Source: Trema orientale (Eukaryota > Streptophyta > Magnoliopsida > Rosales > Cannabaceae). Taken from it: a stretch of 64,000 nt of DNA. The DNA lies in contig JXTC01000121.1 of the NCBI GenBank assembly GCA_002914845.1, forward strand, positions 594,994 to 658,993. The letters run 5' to 3'. Below are positions 21,932 to 34,800 of the stretch, in pieces. How positions within the stretch are numbered: position 1 is the stretch's first letter; each line of letters begins with the position of its first letter. The notes under the pieces were generated by a model that had not been told where the DNA came from, made no database searches, and worked only from the letters and a program-made list of their open reading frames with translations. A program made the translations under genes and the position numbers.

Positions 21932-24082
21932 ATGGCCGGCAGAGCTCAAATTCCCGCCAAAAGCTCGGCACTTATTGCCATGATTGCTGATGAGGTATGG
22001 ATGATGTAGTTTTCCTGCATTTGTGATTGAATAAGTTCTAGCCTTTTGGGATTTTCTTAGTTCATAAACAGCTAGAATTTTAGTTGACAAGGAGCCCCAC
22101 CAGTGTTATATCCATATAAAGTGCAACATTATGGGTTTCAAACCAGACCATGTAGCAAGAATTTGTCAACTAAATAGCTTAATTTCACATGTGGACACTT
22201 TTTGGTGTTCTTGGAGTTGAAAGATGTTCTTCATGTGTTTTACTTTACCTACAACGGAAGAGAGGAGAGGTGGTCTGTGCATCATTAGCCAATGTAATAG
22301 GAGATCACCATAAGATGCCTGTCAATGGGATCTGAAATTAACTTTCTGTTAGGTTTCCCCAGCAGTTATTCCGCTCCCAGAAATTCCGTAGAACTTGTGT
22401 ATATAAATCTGTGGGTATAAAAAGTATTACTGCCGACATTCTTCTTTGTTTCTAGTATTGTTGTCTCTCTTATCTTTTTGTGTGTGTTTCAAGTATTGTT
22501 GTCTCTCTCATCTTTGTGTGTGTGTGTGTGTGTCTATGTGTCTGTCTGTGATAATTGGACCTTTTGAAATATTGGTATTGTTTTAGTGCTTTAATTATAC
22601 AAAAGTACTCATTTGATGAGTTATCTTAACAATGTAGGATACCGTTACTGGATTTTTGCTAGCTGGAGTGGGTAATGTTGACTTGCGGAGAAAGACAAAC
22701 TATCTTATTGTCGATTCAAGTATGTGTTGGAGCTTTGTTAATGCTAGTTTGGTTGAACCTTTACTTCAATATTTATCTGTACCTAAGTAACTGCACATTC
22801 TATTCTTTGTTGGTTGGTAGACAAACGAAAATGCGACATTTTGTTATATACTTATCCGACTGTTTAATCTTGTGGGTACTGCACAAAAGGAAGGAATCTC
22901 AAGTTTTCAGGAAACTACTTGGTTTGTAAATCCCAAACCTATAATGAGTTACAAAGTCCATTCACTGTCACATGGAAGGTTGATTAGATCCTTTTTCCAT
23001 GTTAGGCATTTGGTGCCAACCTTGTAAAGTGTTTTGAGTGATAAGCAACTGTACTGGCTGTTTAGGAATGGCTATGGCCAGCTTACAACTGAGAATCCTG
23101 TCTTCTTTACTGTTTGTTATTAACACATATTGCATGAATTTTATTGGGATATTTGTCTCTATAATGTCATAATGCATTCTCCCCCTTTCCCCAGCAAGAC
23201 AAAACATATGGACATGTAGATTTTTATCAAGCTGGCAGGTCCAAGTTGCTGAATATGACATATCAGCTTTTAAAAAAGAGTTAAAATAAGAGGGCTGATT
23301 GGAATACCCTTGATTAGCATAGGTTAAACGTACTGCAATTTTTTGGAATAATATGGTGTAGGATTATGGAATTTAAAATTGGTCAAGTACAACAATATGG
23401 TGTAGGGTTATGACATTTAAAATAAATAGAGTATAACAGCATTTCACCCCTCTTGAAGTTGCTCTAAATCCTTGGCCCTGATATCTAAAAGCTAAAGTTT
23501 TATACAGTGTATGAAACCTGAACAACTAATTCATAAAAATGTCTAGAGCAAGTTTAGTTCATCTATATCTTCATTTCTAATAGTACTTGTCTCTGCTCAG
23601 AAACGACAGTGAAAGCAATTGAAGATGCATTCAAAGAGTTCACTACCAAGGAGGACATTGCTATTGTTTTGATCAGCCAATATGTAAGTCCATGTCACAT
23701 TTGTAATTTCTTTCTTCTTTTTTTTTGTTTTTTGTTTTTTTTTTAATAATAATTATTGCTTCTCTGGTCGGTGAGGCTACAGCCTTAGAGCAAAGTGGTT
23801 CCCAAATTTCATAGTAATTTGGAGTCGTTATGTTTCGCTATGCGTATATTTCTTCAGAATTTGTTACTGGTTACGAGAGCTTATTCTTAACAAGTTGATT
23901 CCTATTTTTCAAAACAGGTTGCAAACATGATAAGGTTCCTCGTCGACAGCTACAATAAACCTGTCCCAGCAATTCTGGAAATCCCTTCAAAGGATCATCC
24001 ATATGACCCTGCTCATGATTCAGTTCTTTCTCGAGTTAAATACCTCTTCTCTGCGGAATCCGTGGCATCCGGAAGACGTTGA
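21932..24082 (+). CDS. VHA-F: V-type proton ATPase subunit F
   Basis: Subunit F of the V1 sector, part of the central rotor stalk (with D) that couples ATP hydrolysis to proton pumping at the vacuole and endomembranes. Four exons: 21932-21994, 22638-22719, 23601-23683 and 23918-24082, GT-AG, 130 codons plus stop, the normal plant length. Start MAGRAQIPAKSSALIAMIAD; then DEDTVTGFLLAGVGNVD, the exon-3 stretch AIEDAFKEFTTKEDIAIVLI and VKYLFSAESVASGRR at the C-terminus are diagnostic. Each exon is too short to stand out as an open frame. A probable leader exon ends at about 21066 (ACGAAATCACG before GTTAGT), with the acceptor at 21911, giving a 5'UTR intron of about 845 bp. An ambiguous base (21351) lies in that intron. 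The 3'UTR has a 21-bp duplication near 24203-24244. Confidence 0.95.
22480..22550. repeat. (GT)n microsatellite with flanking duplication, intron
   Basis: A TGTGTG run of about 20 bases at about 22517-22534 in intron 1 of V-ATPase F. The phrase AGTATTGTTGTCTCTCT occurs twice just before it (near 22455 and 22493). Confidence 0.8.
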
Positions 24083-27000
24083 GAATGCCCGTATTCTCTT
24101 CATCAGATGGCAAACACAGCAAGCTGATAGCTTATCTAGTCTACTTGGCTCTTGTGACACACCGTTGTATGTTATTTATGTACTGCCTATCAAGTGATTG
24201 ATATATCTGCATCTTTCAGATTCATATCTGCATCTTTCAGATTCTGTGTGTGCCTATCAATATAAATCATAGATGCCATTTTGGATTCTACCTTGATTTT
24301 TATAAGAATAAATTGTGACATAAAATGACAAGTTCATCATTGAGCTACTTGGTGTGATTCTTTTCATTCATTTTCTTCTGGCTGTGTACAGAATCTTTTA
24401 GCTTTTGTAAGCACATACGACTTTCCATTTGGGGTTTGTATTTTTGCAACCTGAATAGGTGGGGTTTGAATTTAGATATTTCCCTTACTATTCTAGTCCT
24501 CGTGTAGCTCTCTCATTAAGTTGAAAGCAAATCGTAAATAAGTAGTCTCTCTGCGTCCTCCAATACATTTAACGAAGACAACCTTTTCTCGAATCCCATG
24601 AGAATATGTCTAACATATCTATAAATAATTGAAGATTGGATAACTATCCCTTTGAAAATAAAACTCGAGGAAGATCTCAATAATTATAAAGAAGTACAGA
24701 AAGAACTTATACAGTGATGATTACTTTGTATTTTTCTTTGTTCTATTTAATTTATTTTGTTTCGGGAAATATCAAGATTTTTCTATCGTGATCTCTATCT
24801 AACAAAACGACCAGATAGATATTATACCAACGACACAAAATTCTCAAACGTATCACATTATGACCCAACATACATAGTTGATCATATCCAAGTCTTTAGG
24901 TACATGATTGGTCTGTTAAGTCAACGTAATATATTACGCATATATATAAAGGTTTTTTCTTTTCAAGTGTTATCTTTTGTTTCCTTTGTAAAAATCAAAA
25001 TAGATATTTGCAGTATTTATTATTTTCCGGTCAAGTGGATGGATAAAGTATGAGTGATCCACCATGCCCAATGTACTGTAAAAGCCAACTTGTAGGATTT
25101 GACTTCTCTTTTAAGGTTATGTTTTGCATATTTCCCCAATATTTCAAGATTTTCATTTTTATTTTTCTCACTGGAATTTCAGTTTCGTTTGTTTGATTTT
25201 TGTGACTTTATGTCCTCTTCAGGGTTGTTATGGTTAGTTGAATCGTAACCCCATAGTAAATAAAAGTTAAAAACGACGTCATTTCATACACTTTAAGTAA
25301 TAATGATGTTTGCTCTAAAATCTAAATAGTACTGCATTAACAAGTACATTACTTTCTTTTAAAATATATTTATAATTCTAGTTGGTCCTAATAAAGTTGG
25401 TGTAAATTATTTGTTGAAAACTCCTATAAAGTATCAATAGTATCCGACATCATACTCTAATAAATGAGGGTCACTTTATAATTAGAATGTGAGTCCCATA
25501 AGTCGATGCTCAGAACACGCAGATGCCGAAATAATGCGTACTAAGTTCCATGATTGGGGGACGATGTTTCCACAAGCATATCAACAGCTTGGGCTTGAGT
25601 CACCTCTTTAATCGGCATCATTCTACACCCAAGTCAATCGGCGGATTGGTTCGTCACCGTTCCACGTACGGGTGCTCAAGTTATTCCTTACAAAAATTTT
25701 TTCCTACCAAATGGTTTCTAAGAGGACCTAATTAGCACACTAACCAAGATAAGATATTGCTGTCAAGTGTCAAAGAAGTTGGGTTTAGTAGCATTTAATT
25801 AATGATCATCGGGATAAGCTCATAGGCATTTAAAAGCAAACAACTATCCAAAGGACCACCACTTTGGTTTCTTAATTCTCCATTTTATCAAAGAGATAAA
25901 ATATTACGAAACCTTCGCCAAAAAAGATTACGATGTCCCTTCCATTTCTTTTTCCTTTATAATATAATTTCAGGTATACCTGAAGATTTTTAGTTGCTCT
26001 TTTCTTCTATGGTGGACAATGCTATTTCTTTTTTCTTTCCCTAAAAGTTTCAAATTAAAATTCTATGCACTCAAAGAAGAAGAAGACAAATCAAACTCAG
26101 CATGCTTACTCACATAAGGAAAGAAAGAAAATAAAAATAAAAATAAAAAGACAAGTGGAGAGCTTTAAGTGCCTTAAAAGACTAAAAGAGGATTTAAAAA
26201 CAGGGCCCCACTAATGGGCTGGCCCACCAATGTGTGGGCCGAATTTAGTATTTATCCACAATGAGTCGAATGAGACGCCGCATCCCATGGGAAGATATCC
26301 AATGGGATTGGAACCGTTGGGCCATTTTGTTGGAAAAATTGTCTCTTCCTGTTTAGTATGTTAACACGTGAACAACAAGCCAAGTTGGGACCGAGATACT
26401 TTCCTCAATTGCTTCCTCTACAAATTTCGTGATTATTTTCTAACATAGTAGGAAATTAGAAATGCAAAACATTAAATTTATTTTCTATAGATTACACGCG
26501 ATTAATTTTTTATTTCCATGCATGTGATCCTATTACCGATCCATGTTTTGAGAAAAATTCAAGCATATACACGATTATAAGTTATCCAATCCATAAGTTA
26601 TACAAACATATAAAGTGTTTTTTCTTTTTTTCTTTTTAAATAACATTGAGGTAAAGGGAATTGATTCTTAGACCTCAATTTTAGAGACGAGTGTGATTAT
26701 TAGCCGGGCTAAACCTGTGATTACCGTATATCAATTGTCTTGCGTCATTAAAAATATTATTGTATATTATTATTTGAATTACGTAGAAGGATTTTAAGAA
26801 TCTAAATTCTTTGTCTAATTTTAGTATCATAATTCATGACCAACTACTTTATAGATGACTTGTCATATTAAAATTTGAAACTATTTTATCAACATTTTGA
26901 TTAAAATTTAACACGTTTTCTCGTTCATCATTTGTTGGATATAGATCGGGAGATTAAAACTAGACAGAAGGATTTTGGATTTCGATTTTAGTTAGAGCAC

Positions 27001-27450
27001 AAATTACGACATTTTCTTTCAAGCTGTCGTTTTCCCTTATACGTATATGATTTTTTTGCTTTTTTTTTTATGGAAAAAGAACTTGAAAGATCCAAAGTTT
27101 AATGACGTGGTCAAAGTTTTTATTGACAATGATTTTAATTTATTATCCAGATAAGTATGAATCCCAAAATTTAATAATAGTTACACACAAAATTGTCTAT
27201 AATCTGATAAGTCCTAAGACATTAAGTAACCAAAACCGGAAAATTAGTTGAATTGTTTTTTTTGGATAAAATGTTTTACTTCCATTTTTCTCGCATTGTT
27301 CTTACAAGTGGCAAATAACTAAAGGGTGCTACCATTTTGGGGCCATCACACCACTAAAATTCCTCTGACCAATTGGATAAATTAGTATTATTTTTCTCCT
27401 TTTTTTCCAAAAAGTGGACCCCACAAACGATCCAATATAATTCCTAATAT
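24083..27450. other. intergenic, no gene seen
   Basis: Contains the 3'UTR of V-ATPase F and the promoter side of the bZIP gene. Open frames at 24757-25053 and 25550-25735 show no domain, splice context or codon bias that I can recognise. The phrase AAAACGACGTCATTT at 25272-25286 resembles sequence often seen at plant transposon ends, but no element could be delimited. Confidence 0.5.
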
Positions 27451-27543
27451 TTGATTATTTTCCTTAAAATCCATATCGGAAAAAAAAAAAAAACCTGTAG
27501 GAGAGAGAAAGAGAGAGAGGAAAAGAGTTTGAGAGAGAGAAAA

Positions 27544-30500
27544 ATGGATAGGGTGTTTTCAGTGGAGGAAATCTCCGACCAGTTCTGGGCGTCGCCGCCG
27601 TCCTCGAACGCCGCCGATCAAGCTTCGAAGATGAACCGCAGCGCTTCGGAATGGGCCTTCCAGCGATTCTTACAAGAGGCCTCTGTTTCAGTGAACTCCC
27701 CACAACCACAACCACAACCACAATCACAATCACAGCCTCAAGCTCAAGCACCACCACCACCACCACCTCCTCCTCCTCCGGCTTCTTCTTCCTCCGTCGC
27801 CGACGAAAACGACGTCGTTGAGATCAAGGTCAAGGATATCCCCGACCCATCTCGGGGTCGGACCTCTGCTTCCAGTATTCCCGTGGATTCGGAGGAGTAC
27901 CAGGCTTTTCTCAAGAGCAAGCTCAATCTCGCTTGCGCTGCCGTCGCCATGTCTCGGGTAAATTTCTGGTTCTTTTGTTCTCTTTTTATTGCGTTTTGGC
28001 CTTTCTCTGAAATTGGGTTTTTGAGAATGAGGCAAGTTTTTTGAAAATGAGATTGGTTTGAGCTCCTTTTTGGGTTCCGACGTAGTACTTTGGAGAAGAT
28101 TAAGGCCTTAAACGGGCTCGGAATGTGTATCGTGTTTCTTCTGGCGTTTTGTTTGGTTTATACTTGTTGTCATTTCTAGTCTGTTATATTTCTGCAGTTC
28201 TCAATTGGGTTTGAGCCAACGGGAAAATATGAGATGAAAACGACTTTTTTTTTCTTTCTTTTTTCTCGGTATCCAAACAGACCTCAGATTTGTTGTTTAC
28301 GTTATTTTATTTTCGGCTGTGAACGTCAGAGTTTATATAGATTGGCAAGTGTTTAATTTTCTGTTTTCTCACTTTTGTACGAGTTTTTGAGTTTATAAAA
28401 TTGGTTGGAATGTGATATGGTCTTTCTGACTTGAGTTTCCTTTAATTTGATTCTGTCAAAGCCCGTCAAAGGTTAAGAAAAAGAAAAGGAAATAACACTA
28501 CTTTGGTTGTGGACTTGTGGGCCTAAGCCTAATAGGAAAAGCAACTTTCTTTCTATAAAGGGAAATATTCTTGAAGCTAAAAAAGGAATAGGGACACAAA
28601 TAGATAGAACTGTGTCAAGAGTTATTAATATTTGATGACTATGAATCATAACTTGATATATCAGGCATCCAGAGCTTGACACTTTTGAGGTCCTCTAAGA
28701 AAGAAAGAAATAAAGTGTGGTTGAGATTTTGGATTTAGTAAGTCTACTATCCGTTTTCCGATATCTCTGATTGAAATGAATCATTGACCATGCTTTTTCC
28801 CACGTGAACATCTGTTGTTCCTTCTTTGTTCGTAGGGAGCTTTCGGCAAAACTCAAGATTCTGCTGCTCCAGCTGACTGTGGATCACAGGCGTCGAATAC
28901 TTCACAGTTAGTAACTCAAGCTCCTCCTAAAGGTATGCCTCAGTCTATTGACTTGCGTTATAGTGCACATAATTGCATCGAGTATATGAATGTAAGAAGA
29001 GAGATCTGGTTTGCTATCATGAGCGTACATTTAATATGTTTTACTAGTTTAGATTATGCAACAGTTAAGTGACCACTCAGCTTTTGGTTGGATGATGCAC
29101 TGGCTACTTATGTTATTAGAATTTCATATTCCTTTCATTTATTGTTACGTATGTAGGAGCTGGGCACGATTTTTCCAGGTCGCAAGACAAGGATGCTAAT
29201 GGACCGCTTGGAATTCCAGCTTTGCCCGTCCATAAGAATTCTGTTGTTCCATTGAGGACAACGACTAGTGGATCATCAAGAGAACAGTCAGATGATGAAG
29301 AACTTGAAGGAGAAACTGAAATAACTGAGAATATGGACCCTGCTGATGCAAAACGTGTGAGGAGGTAAGCATCGTAGCTGCTGTTGTAACTGTTATATCA
29401 CAGGTTTTGGCACCTGTAGAGGATGTGATTTGCTATTGTATATGCCCCCTGATCTAGTAACCGTATTCTGTGATGTTCTTCAAATGAAAATACGCCTTGC
29501 ATATATCATCAGCCATTATGAATATTTCCGGATAAACAAGTTTACTGAAAAATGGATAACATTATTTTGGCATTCCAGCCAAAATGATCAAACAGACATA
29601 TGTCTAGTAAGTATTTTTCCTCTTAAGAATAATTTCCTTAAGACTAGGTAATTACAGAACGAACTTGCTGTTGAAGCAGTTTGGATGGCCAGTCTCATGG
29701 ATGTGGTGTTATGTCATTCAATGAGGTAACTGATTTATAGAATATCCTTCCTGCTAATGTTCCTTTAGATTTAGCAGGCATTGTTTCCATCTCAGTGAAG
29801 AAACTATTTCTGTTTTGGGCCCTTTTTCAACATCCTTCCTGCTAATTTTACTTTGGGCATTGTTTCTGTCTCAATGAAGAAACTATATATTTTTTGTGTT
29901 CCTTTTTTTAATAATATATTTGTTTAAGTGAGCTTATTTGTTCTACTGTAAGTTTGCATACTTGATTATTCTGGGTCACACATTTTATGCAGCTGAGACC
30001 CAAATGAGCCTCTACAGTGCCATTCATCTGTTAATTCCATTAATTCACATGGTCGGTCTTTTCAGAATGCTTTCCAATAGGGAGTCAGCTAGACGCTCAA
30101 GAAGAAGAAAGCAGGCACATTTAACTGAGCTTGAGACGCAGGTTTCTTTTCTCCCTCCCATCTCATTATTTTTATTATGTCTTCTTCATTGTTGTATTTA
30201 ACCTGCTATTCTTCATACAGGTTGCTCAATTAAGAGTTGAAAACTCTTCATTACTAAAGCGCCTAACTGATGTAAGCCAAAAGTACAATGAAGCGGCTGT
30301 TGACAACAGAGTTCTAAAAGCTGATGTTGAAACAATGAGAGCAAAGGTAAGCTATTCAATGGCTGTACTTGTATTGATATGTTAGTTATGTTTCAGTCCA
30401 AGATGAACAGAAATATATGTTGTTTTACTTACAGGTAAAGATGGCTGAGGAGATGGTCAAAAGAATAACTGGGTTGAACCCCATGTTCACTGCAATGTCT

Positions 30501-30821
30501 GAGATATCCTCAATTGGCATGCCGTCATTCGAAGGAAGCCCTTCAGACACATCGACTGATGCTGCTGTTCCAGTCCAAGAAGACACAAATCATCACTTTT
30601 ATCCAGCTAGTAATCCCGTACCTCCTCATGACCCGAAAATCAACAACAATGGCTTGGCAGAAATCCCTGCTGCGGTTGAAAATGGGCAACAGAACGCAGC
30701 GGCAGGGAGCAAAATGGGAAGAACAGCGTCATTGCAGCGAGTGGCAAGCTTGGAACACCTGCAGAAGAGGATTCGAGGGGGAGGAAATGCCGGTGGGCCT
30801 CAGTCCAACGCGGAGCAGTAG
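27544..30821 (+). CDS. bZIP63: group C bZIP transcription factor (bZIP63-like)
   Basis: Nuclear bZIP factor closest to Arabidopsis bZIP63, an SnRK1 target in sugar and energy signalling that dimerises with group S1 bZIPs. Six exons: 27544-27957, 28836-28932, 29157-29364, 30066-30141, 30221-30346 and 30435-30821, GT-AG, 435 codons plus stop. The start is [15 protein letters not shown], preceded by a GA-rich leader. A Gln/Pro tract at about residues 53-79 follows the [11 protein letters not shown] motif. [20 protein letters not shown] is the other clade signature. Basic region: Asn244 x7 Arg252 x9 Leu262 within [20 protein letters not shown], then a long zipper. The N-terminal NRSAS and the C-terminal [15 protein letters not shown] (Ser406, Ser412) match the positions of known SnRK1 sites in bZIP63; phosphorylation here is inference. 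It is longer than Arabidopsis bZIP63, mainly through the low-complexity tract and a longer acidic linker. Confidence 0.95.
29744..29915. repeat. imperfect ~88-bp duplication in bZIP intron 3
   Basis: ATCCTTCCTGCTAAT ... GGCATTGTTTC ... TCAGTGAAGAAACTAT at 29744 onwards recurs at 29832 with small deletions. Intronic, with no visible effect on splice sites. Confidence 0.7.
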
Positions 30822-31857
30822 GTAGCAAAACTGAGCAACTAAGCCGGAAGGGAGACTTATTTGGAAGTGATTTGGAGTGCCGCTTCTGTGGCAATACTAA
30901 TTTTGGCCCAAATTATGTAAAGAAAGGAAATCTATTCTTTAGCTTAACAACATTATGGATTAAACTGGTTATTCAGCTACTTTTGATGAGTAATTTATTT
31001 CATGTAAGTGTCATTCAATTTTTCATTGGCAAATCATGTTTGATTTGTATACTCAAGGGAAAATCTGCCTCCCAATTGAAATCTTGATGGTTAAAATAGT
31101 CAAGTTAGCAACGTTGACAAGATCAAAATATTTAACCTTTTTCTTCAAAAAAAAAAAAAAAATAAAAAAAAAAAAATCTAATGCGAACATTTTGAAGTTT
31201 TAGTTAAATAACAGTCCTAAGTCTAAATCCAATTTCGGCCGGCTTAGCTGGAATGAGCAGGAATTGCTCTTTCAATGTCAATGAGTACCCATTTTCATAA
31301 AAAGAAAAAGTACCTATTTTCAATTTCATGTATGAGAAATGAGAATATTGTACCATGGAATTTGATTTACAGCCATGGATGATGGACCTTCTTTATTCGG
31401 ATTTTTTTTTTTTTTCTTTTAACAGTTCCTTGATTGTATGTTAACTGGAAACTTACCTCTGGCTATGGCACCTATGTTTTCTGGGATGTGTTTGGACGTA
31501 AAGAAAATGAGAGGAAAGGAAAAAGTTAAAAGATAAAAAGCTACTGCTAGTAGTAAGCTACGGTATTTGTTGTTCCAACTAAATGCATAAAACTCCTTTT
31601 GGATATTATTTTCCACGTGGGCTAAACATGAAAGAATCTAATTTAACAGCAGCCACCATATTGAATTATTCATGGTCAAACGTATAGTGGGCCCCACACA
31701 CCCCTCTTCCCTCAAGTCTCAAAATTGTTATCTAATCTTCTTCTTCTACACCCGAAGCCGAAATCACACAAAATTCGACCAAAATCTTCAAAACCCTAAA
31801 CGAGAACTGTTTAAAAAAAAAAAAAAAAAATTTAGGCCAAAGCTTTTGAAATCAACA
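30822..31857. other. short intergenic region between bZIP and TatA
   Basis: bZIP 3'UTR followed by the TatA promoter side. A-tracts occur at about 31147-31177 and 31816-31830, the latter in the TatA leader. No gene seen. Confidence 0.5.
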
Positions 31858-34800
31858 ATGGAGATTTCATCAATAACTTTATCAGTTCCAAGACCTCCAT
31901 CTTCTCTCCCTTTATCTTCGTCCCGTTCTAGCTTTTACACCAACAATATCACCGGCGGGGCTGCTTTCCCGAACGGGAACAAGGCTAATGGAGGCTCTTT
32001 GGTTTTGGGTCGAAGCAGAACCAGATTCAGAACTGACCGAGCCAAAAAGGGTCTCACTTGCAACGCTTTGTTTGGTCTTGGGGTGCCTGAGCTCGTCGTT
32101 ATTGCTGGAGTTGCTGCTCTGGTTTTTGGACCCAAGAAGTTGCCGGAGGTGGGGAAGAGTATTGGGAAGACCGTCAAGAGCTTCCAACAGGTTAGTTGAT
32201 TGGTTTTTCTTAAGTCTGTTTGGTTTCTGAGAAAGTAGTCTGCAATTCTGAGTACATTGGCTATTGGGTAATCTTGCATGAGGCTATGTTGAACTTAGTC
32301 AGTTTCTGCATTTTGTGAAATTAATCTTGGAAAAATTAGGATACGAAGTTTTGTTCTTATGTTGTTTTGGCTTTGGTGAGAAATGATAGTTGAAAGAAGG
32401 CCACATATAAGATGGGTGGAGAGGAAAACTGAGATTTGAGTTAGAGGAAGAGGAAGAGATAGAAATTCATGGGAGATTTTGACTTGAAGTTATATATTAT
32501 GTATTTGATAGCTGTAGTTTTGAGTTGAAATTGTGGAACTTTACTGATAAGTAGATACAATTCTAGTGTTATATATGGAGAATTCGTATAACATTTCTGA
32601 CTGTTGATTGATCTAATTGGTTTTGTGTTGTTATCATTTCTATGACTTTTTCGAACTTTTAAGTTGTCGAGAACTTGTTTTATGTTCTGAATACATTGGA
32701 AACAATTATTCCCTTATGAGCATAATCTGTCATTTTTGCAAGTGTATTCGTCTTAGTCATGAGTAAGGTAAAGTACCCTATACTCACCCCGATCAATCTT
32801 TTTTTATTGTTTGAGATTGAGATCTACTAGTCTATTAGATTCGACTCTTCAAAGAAAGAAGCTAGTGGAAATGGTCATGCAATAAACATTGTAAATGGGA
32901 TTAAGAGCTATTATTTTCAACTCGGTAAAGAGATGGGCTAGCGAGGCTATGAAGTGTCCTTTGAGATATTATGGAGGTTGAAATCTATGCAAGTGTGAGA
33001 AACGCATGATGTCGACCTTCCTCAAATTTACTTTCAATTAAATTAAAGATAGAGGTCGGTAGTGGACGTACTCTTGCACTAAGCCTTTTAGAAAGATTTT
33101 CCATGACAACTTTCTATGAAAACTGCTGTTTTCAATCTACCCAAGAGAGCAGCTAGTGAAAGCTATAGCTTATGGAGGTTGAGATAGCTTTCTTGAGGTA
33201 CCTATGGAGGTTGAAATTTACAGTATGAGAAATCTATGCTGGAAGCTTTCCCAATATTATTTTAAGAGAAATATGTTTGATACTTTATAGTGCTCCAATT
33301 AATTTGCAAAATATGATAGCTAAGTTGGGAAATTGGGGTCCATAGCTAGAGAGACGAGTGCATACTCAAATACATATATGTAGAGCTAGAACTATTTGGG
33401 CTGCAGCAAATATGTTGCTTTTGAAAGTGTGCAATTTTCCAACTACAAGTTGACTATGTGCTCAATGAACATTGGCCAACCCCTAAAATCTAACATCTTG
33501 ACACATATGTGTTGAGGTGTCAAAAACTCCAAGACCTTAAATAGCAAGAGAAGCTTGGCCAATCACATATGGAAAACTCACATCCTTTGCCAAGAAAGAC
33601 ATGCTCCTCATATGGTGTTGTGATGCCTCATATGCTTAGTTTACAAGGAGATAATTCGTCTAATCATGTGAAGACGTAGTCACATAAGAAGGAGAATGAC
33701 CACCAATTTTCTCTTGACATATTTCAAGCTCCTAGAAAATTCTTAACCAAGAAGATATCTCACATGTGTCAAGAGGCTTGAAGCGTTAACTTAGAAGGGA
33801 TTAATTAGAACCTCCCCTTGTATTTTCAATTTTAATTCCGCGGATTTGCCTATAAATAAAGGTACAAAGGTCCCTTGTTATGACATCAATTCATTAGCGT
33901 ACTACTGCAATAGCTTATTAATGAGAGAGCTAAAGAGAGAGAAATAAACACTCGACAGTAAGAGAAATAGGACGTGAGAGAGAGCAAGAGAGAGAAAGCT
34001 ATTGCATTATAAACTAATGAATTGATGTGTTGCAAAGGACTCTTTGCCTCATATTTACAGGTAAAATGGGGGATAGAACTGGCAATACCAGGGGTTTTAA
34101 CCAAAACCTTGATGTTTTACACTTGTCAAGTTAGTTGTGATGTGTCTATTTTTGGTTGGCCAATCTCTCCTTGTTGGCTAAGGATGTGAGATATCATTGG
34201 ATGAACTTCATTTTCTTAGTTAAGAAATTCTTAAAGTTTGATGATATGTTAAGACATGATTGGTGGTCATTACCCTTATTGACTAAGTGGTATGTGTCAC
34301 AATATGGTTGGAAGAGTTCTCTCTAAGTATGTGAGGTGTCACGACACTGTTGGATGCTTCATGTACTTGGCTAAGAATGCAAGGTGTCATGACATGATAA
34401 GTTTCCTTTGTCATCAAAGTGTTCTTGGAGTTTTGACACTTTAGCACACGTATGTCATGGTGTCAAGAGTTTGCCAATTACTTAGAACATTCTAGAATAA
34501 TCTTCCAATGAGGTAGTGACAGTTCACCTCCTCTTCAACCTTCTAGAGAGTTGAGTAGATGTCCAATGGGAGAATGACACATCATTACCTTCTAAAAGAG
34601 CACCCTGAAGTGTGGTGCGATTTTTAGCTAGGTCAAACTAGCTAAACAGCATGTTAAGTGATACGTCGTTTTGCACTATGTGTTGAACCAAGTGACATGT
34701 CGTTTGTGGTCTTTCAAGTGAGGTGGTGCAATGACAACGTACACCCCTCTTAAAAGAGGTCTAGCCAAGTGGATGTGAGCTTGTCAAATTATGGTGCCAA

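Noticed and set aside
24757..25053. 98-residue open frame downstream of V-ATPase F
   Set aside because: Hydrophobic and aromatic AT-driven composition, with no family motif, no splice context and no coding periodicity that I could see.
27464..28035. Several minus-strand frames opposite bZIP exon 1
   Set aside because: They are shadows of the Pro/Gln-rich coding strand (poly-Val or poly-Gly and Arg runs).
33886..34104. 72-residue minus-strand frame in the TatA intron
   Set aside because: It covers the loop of the foldback and is rich in Ser/Leu from the GAGAGA tract; no domain.
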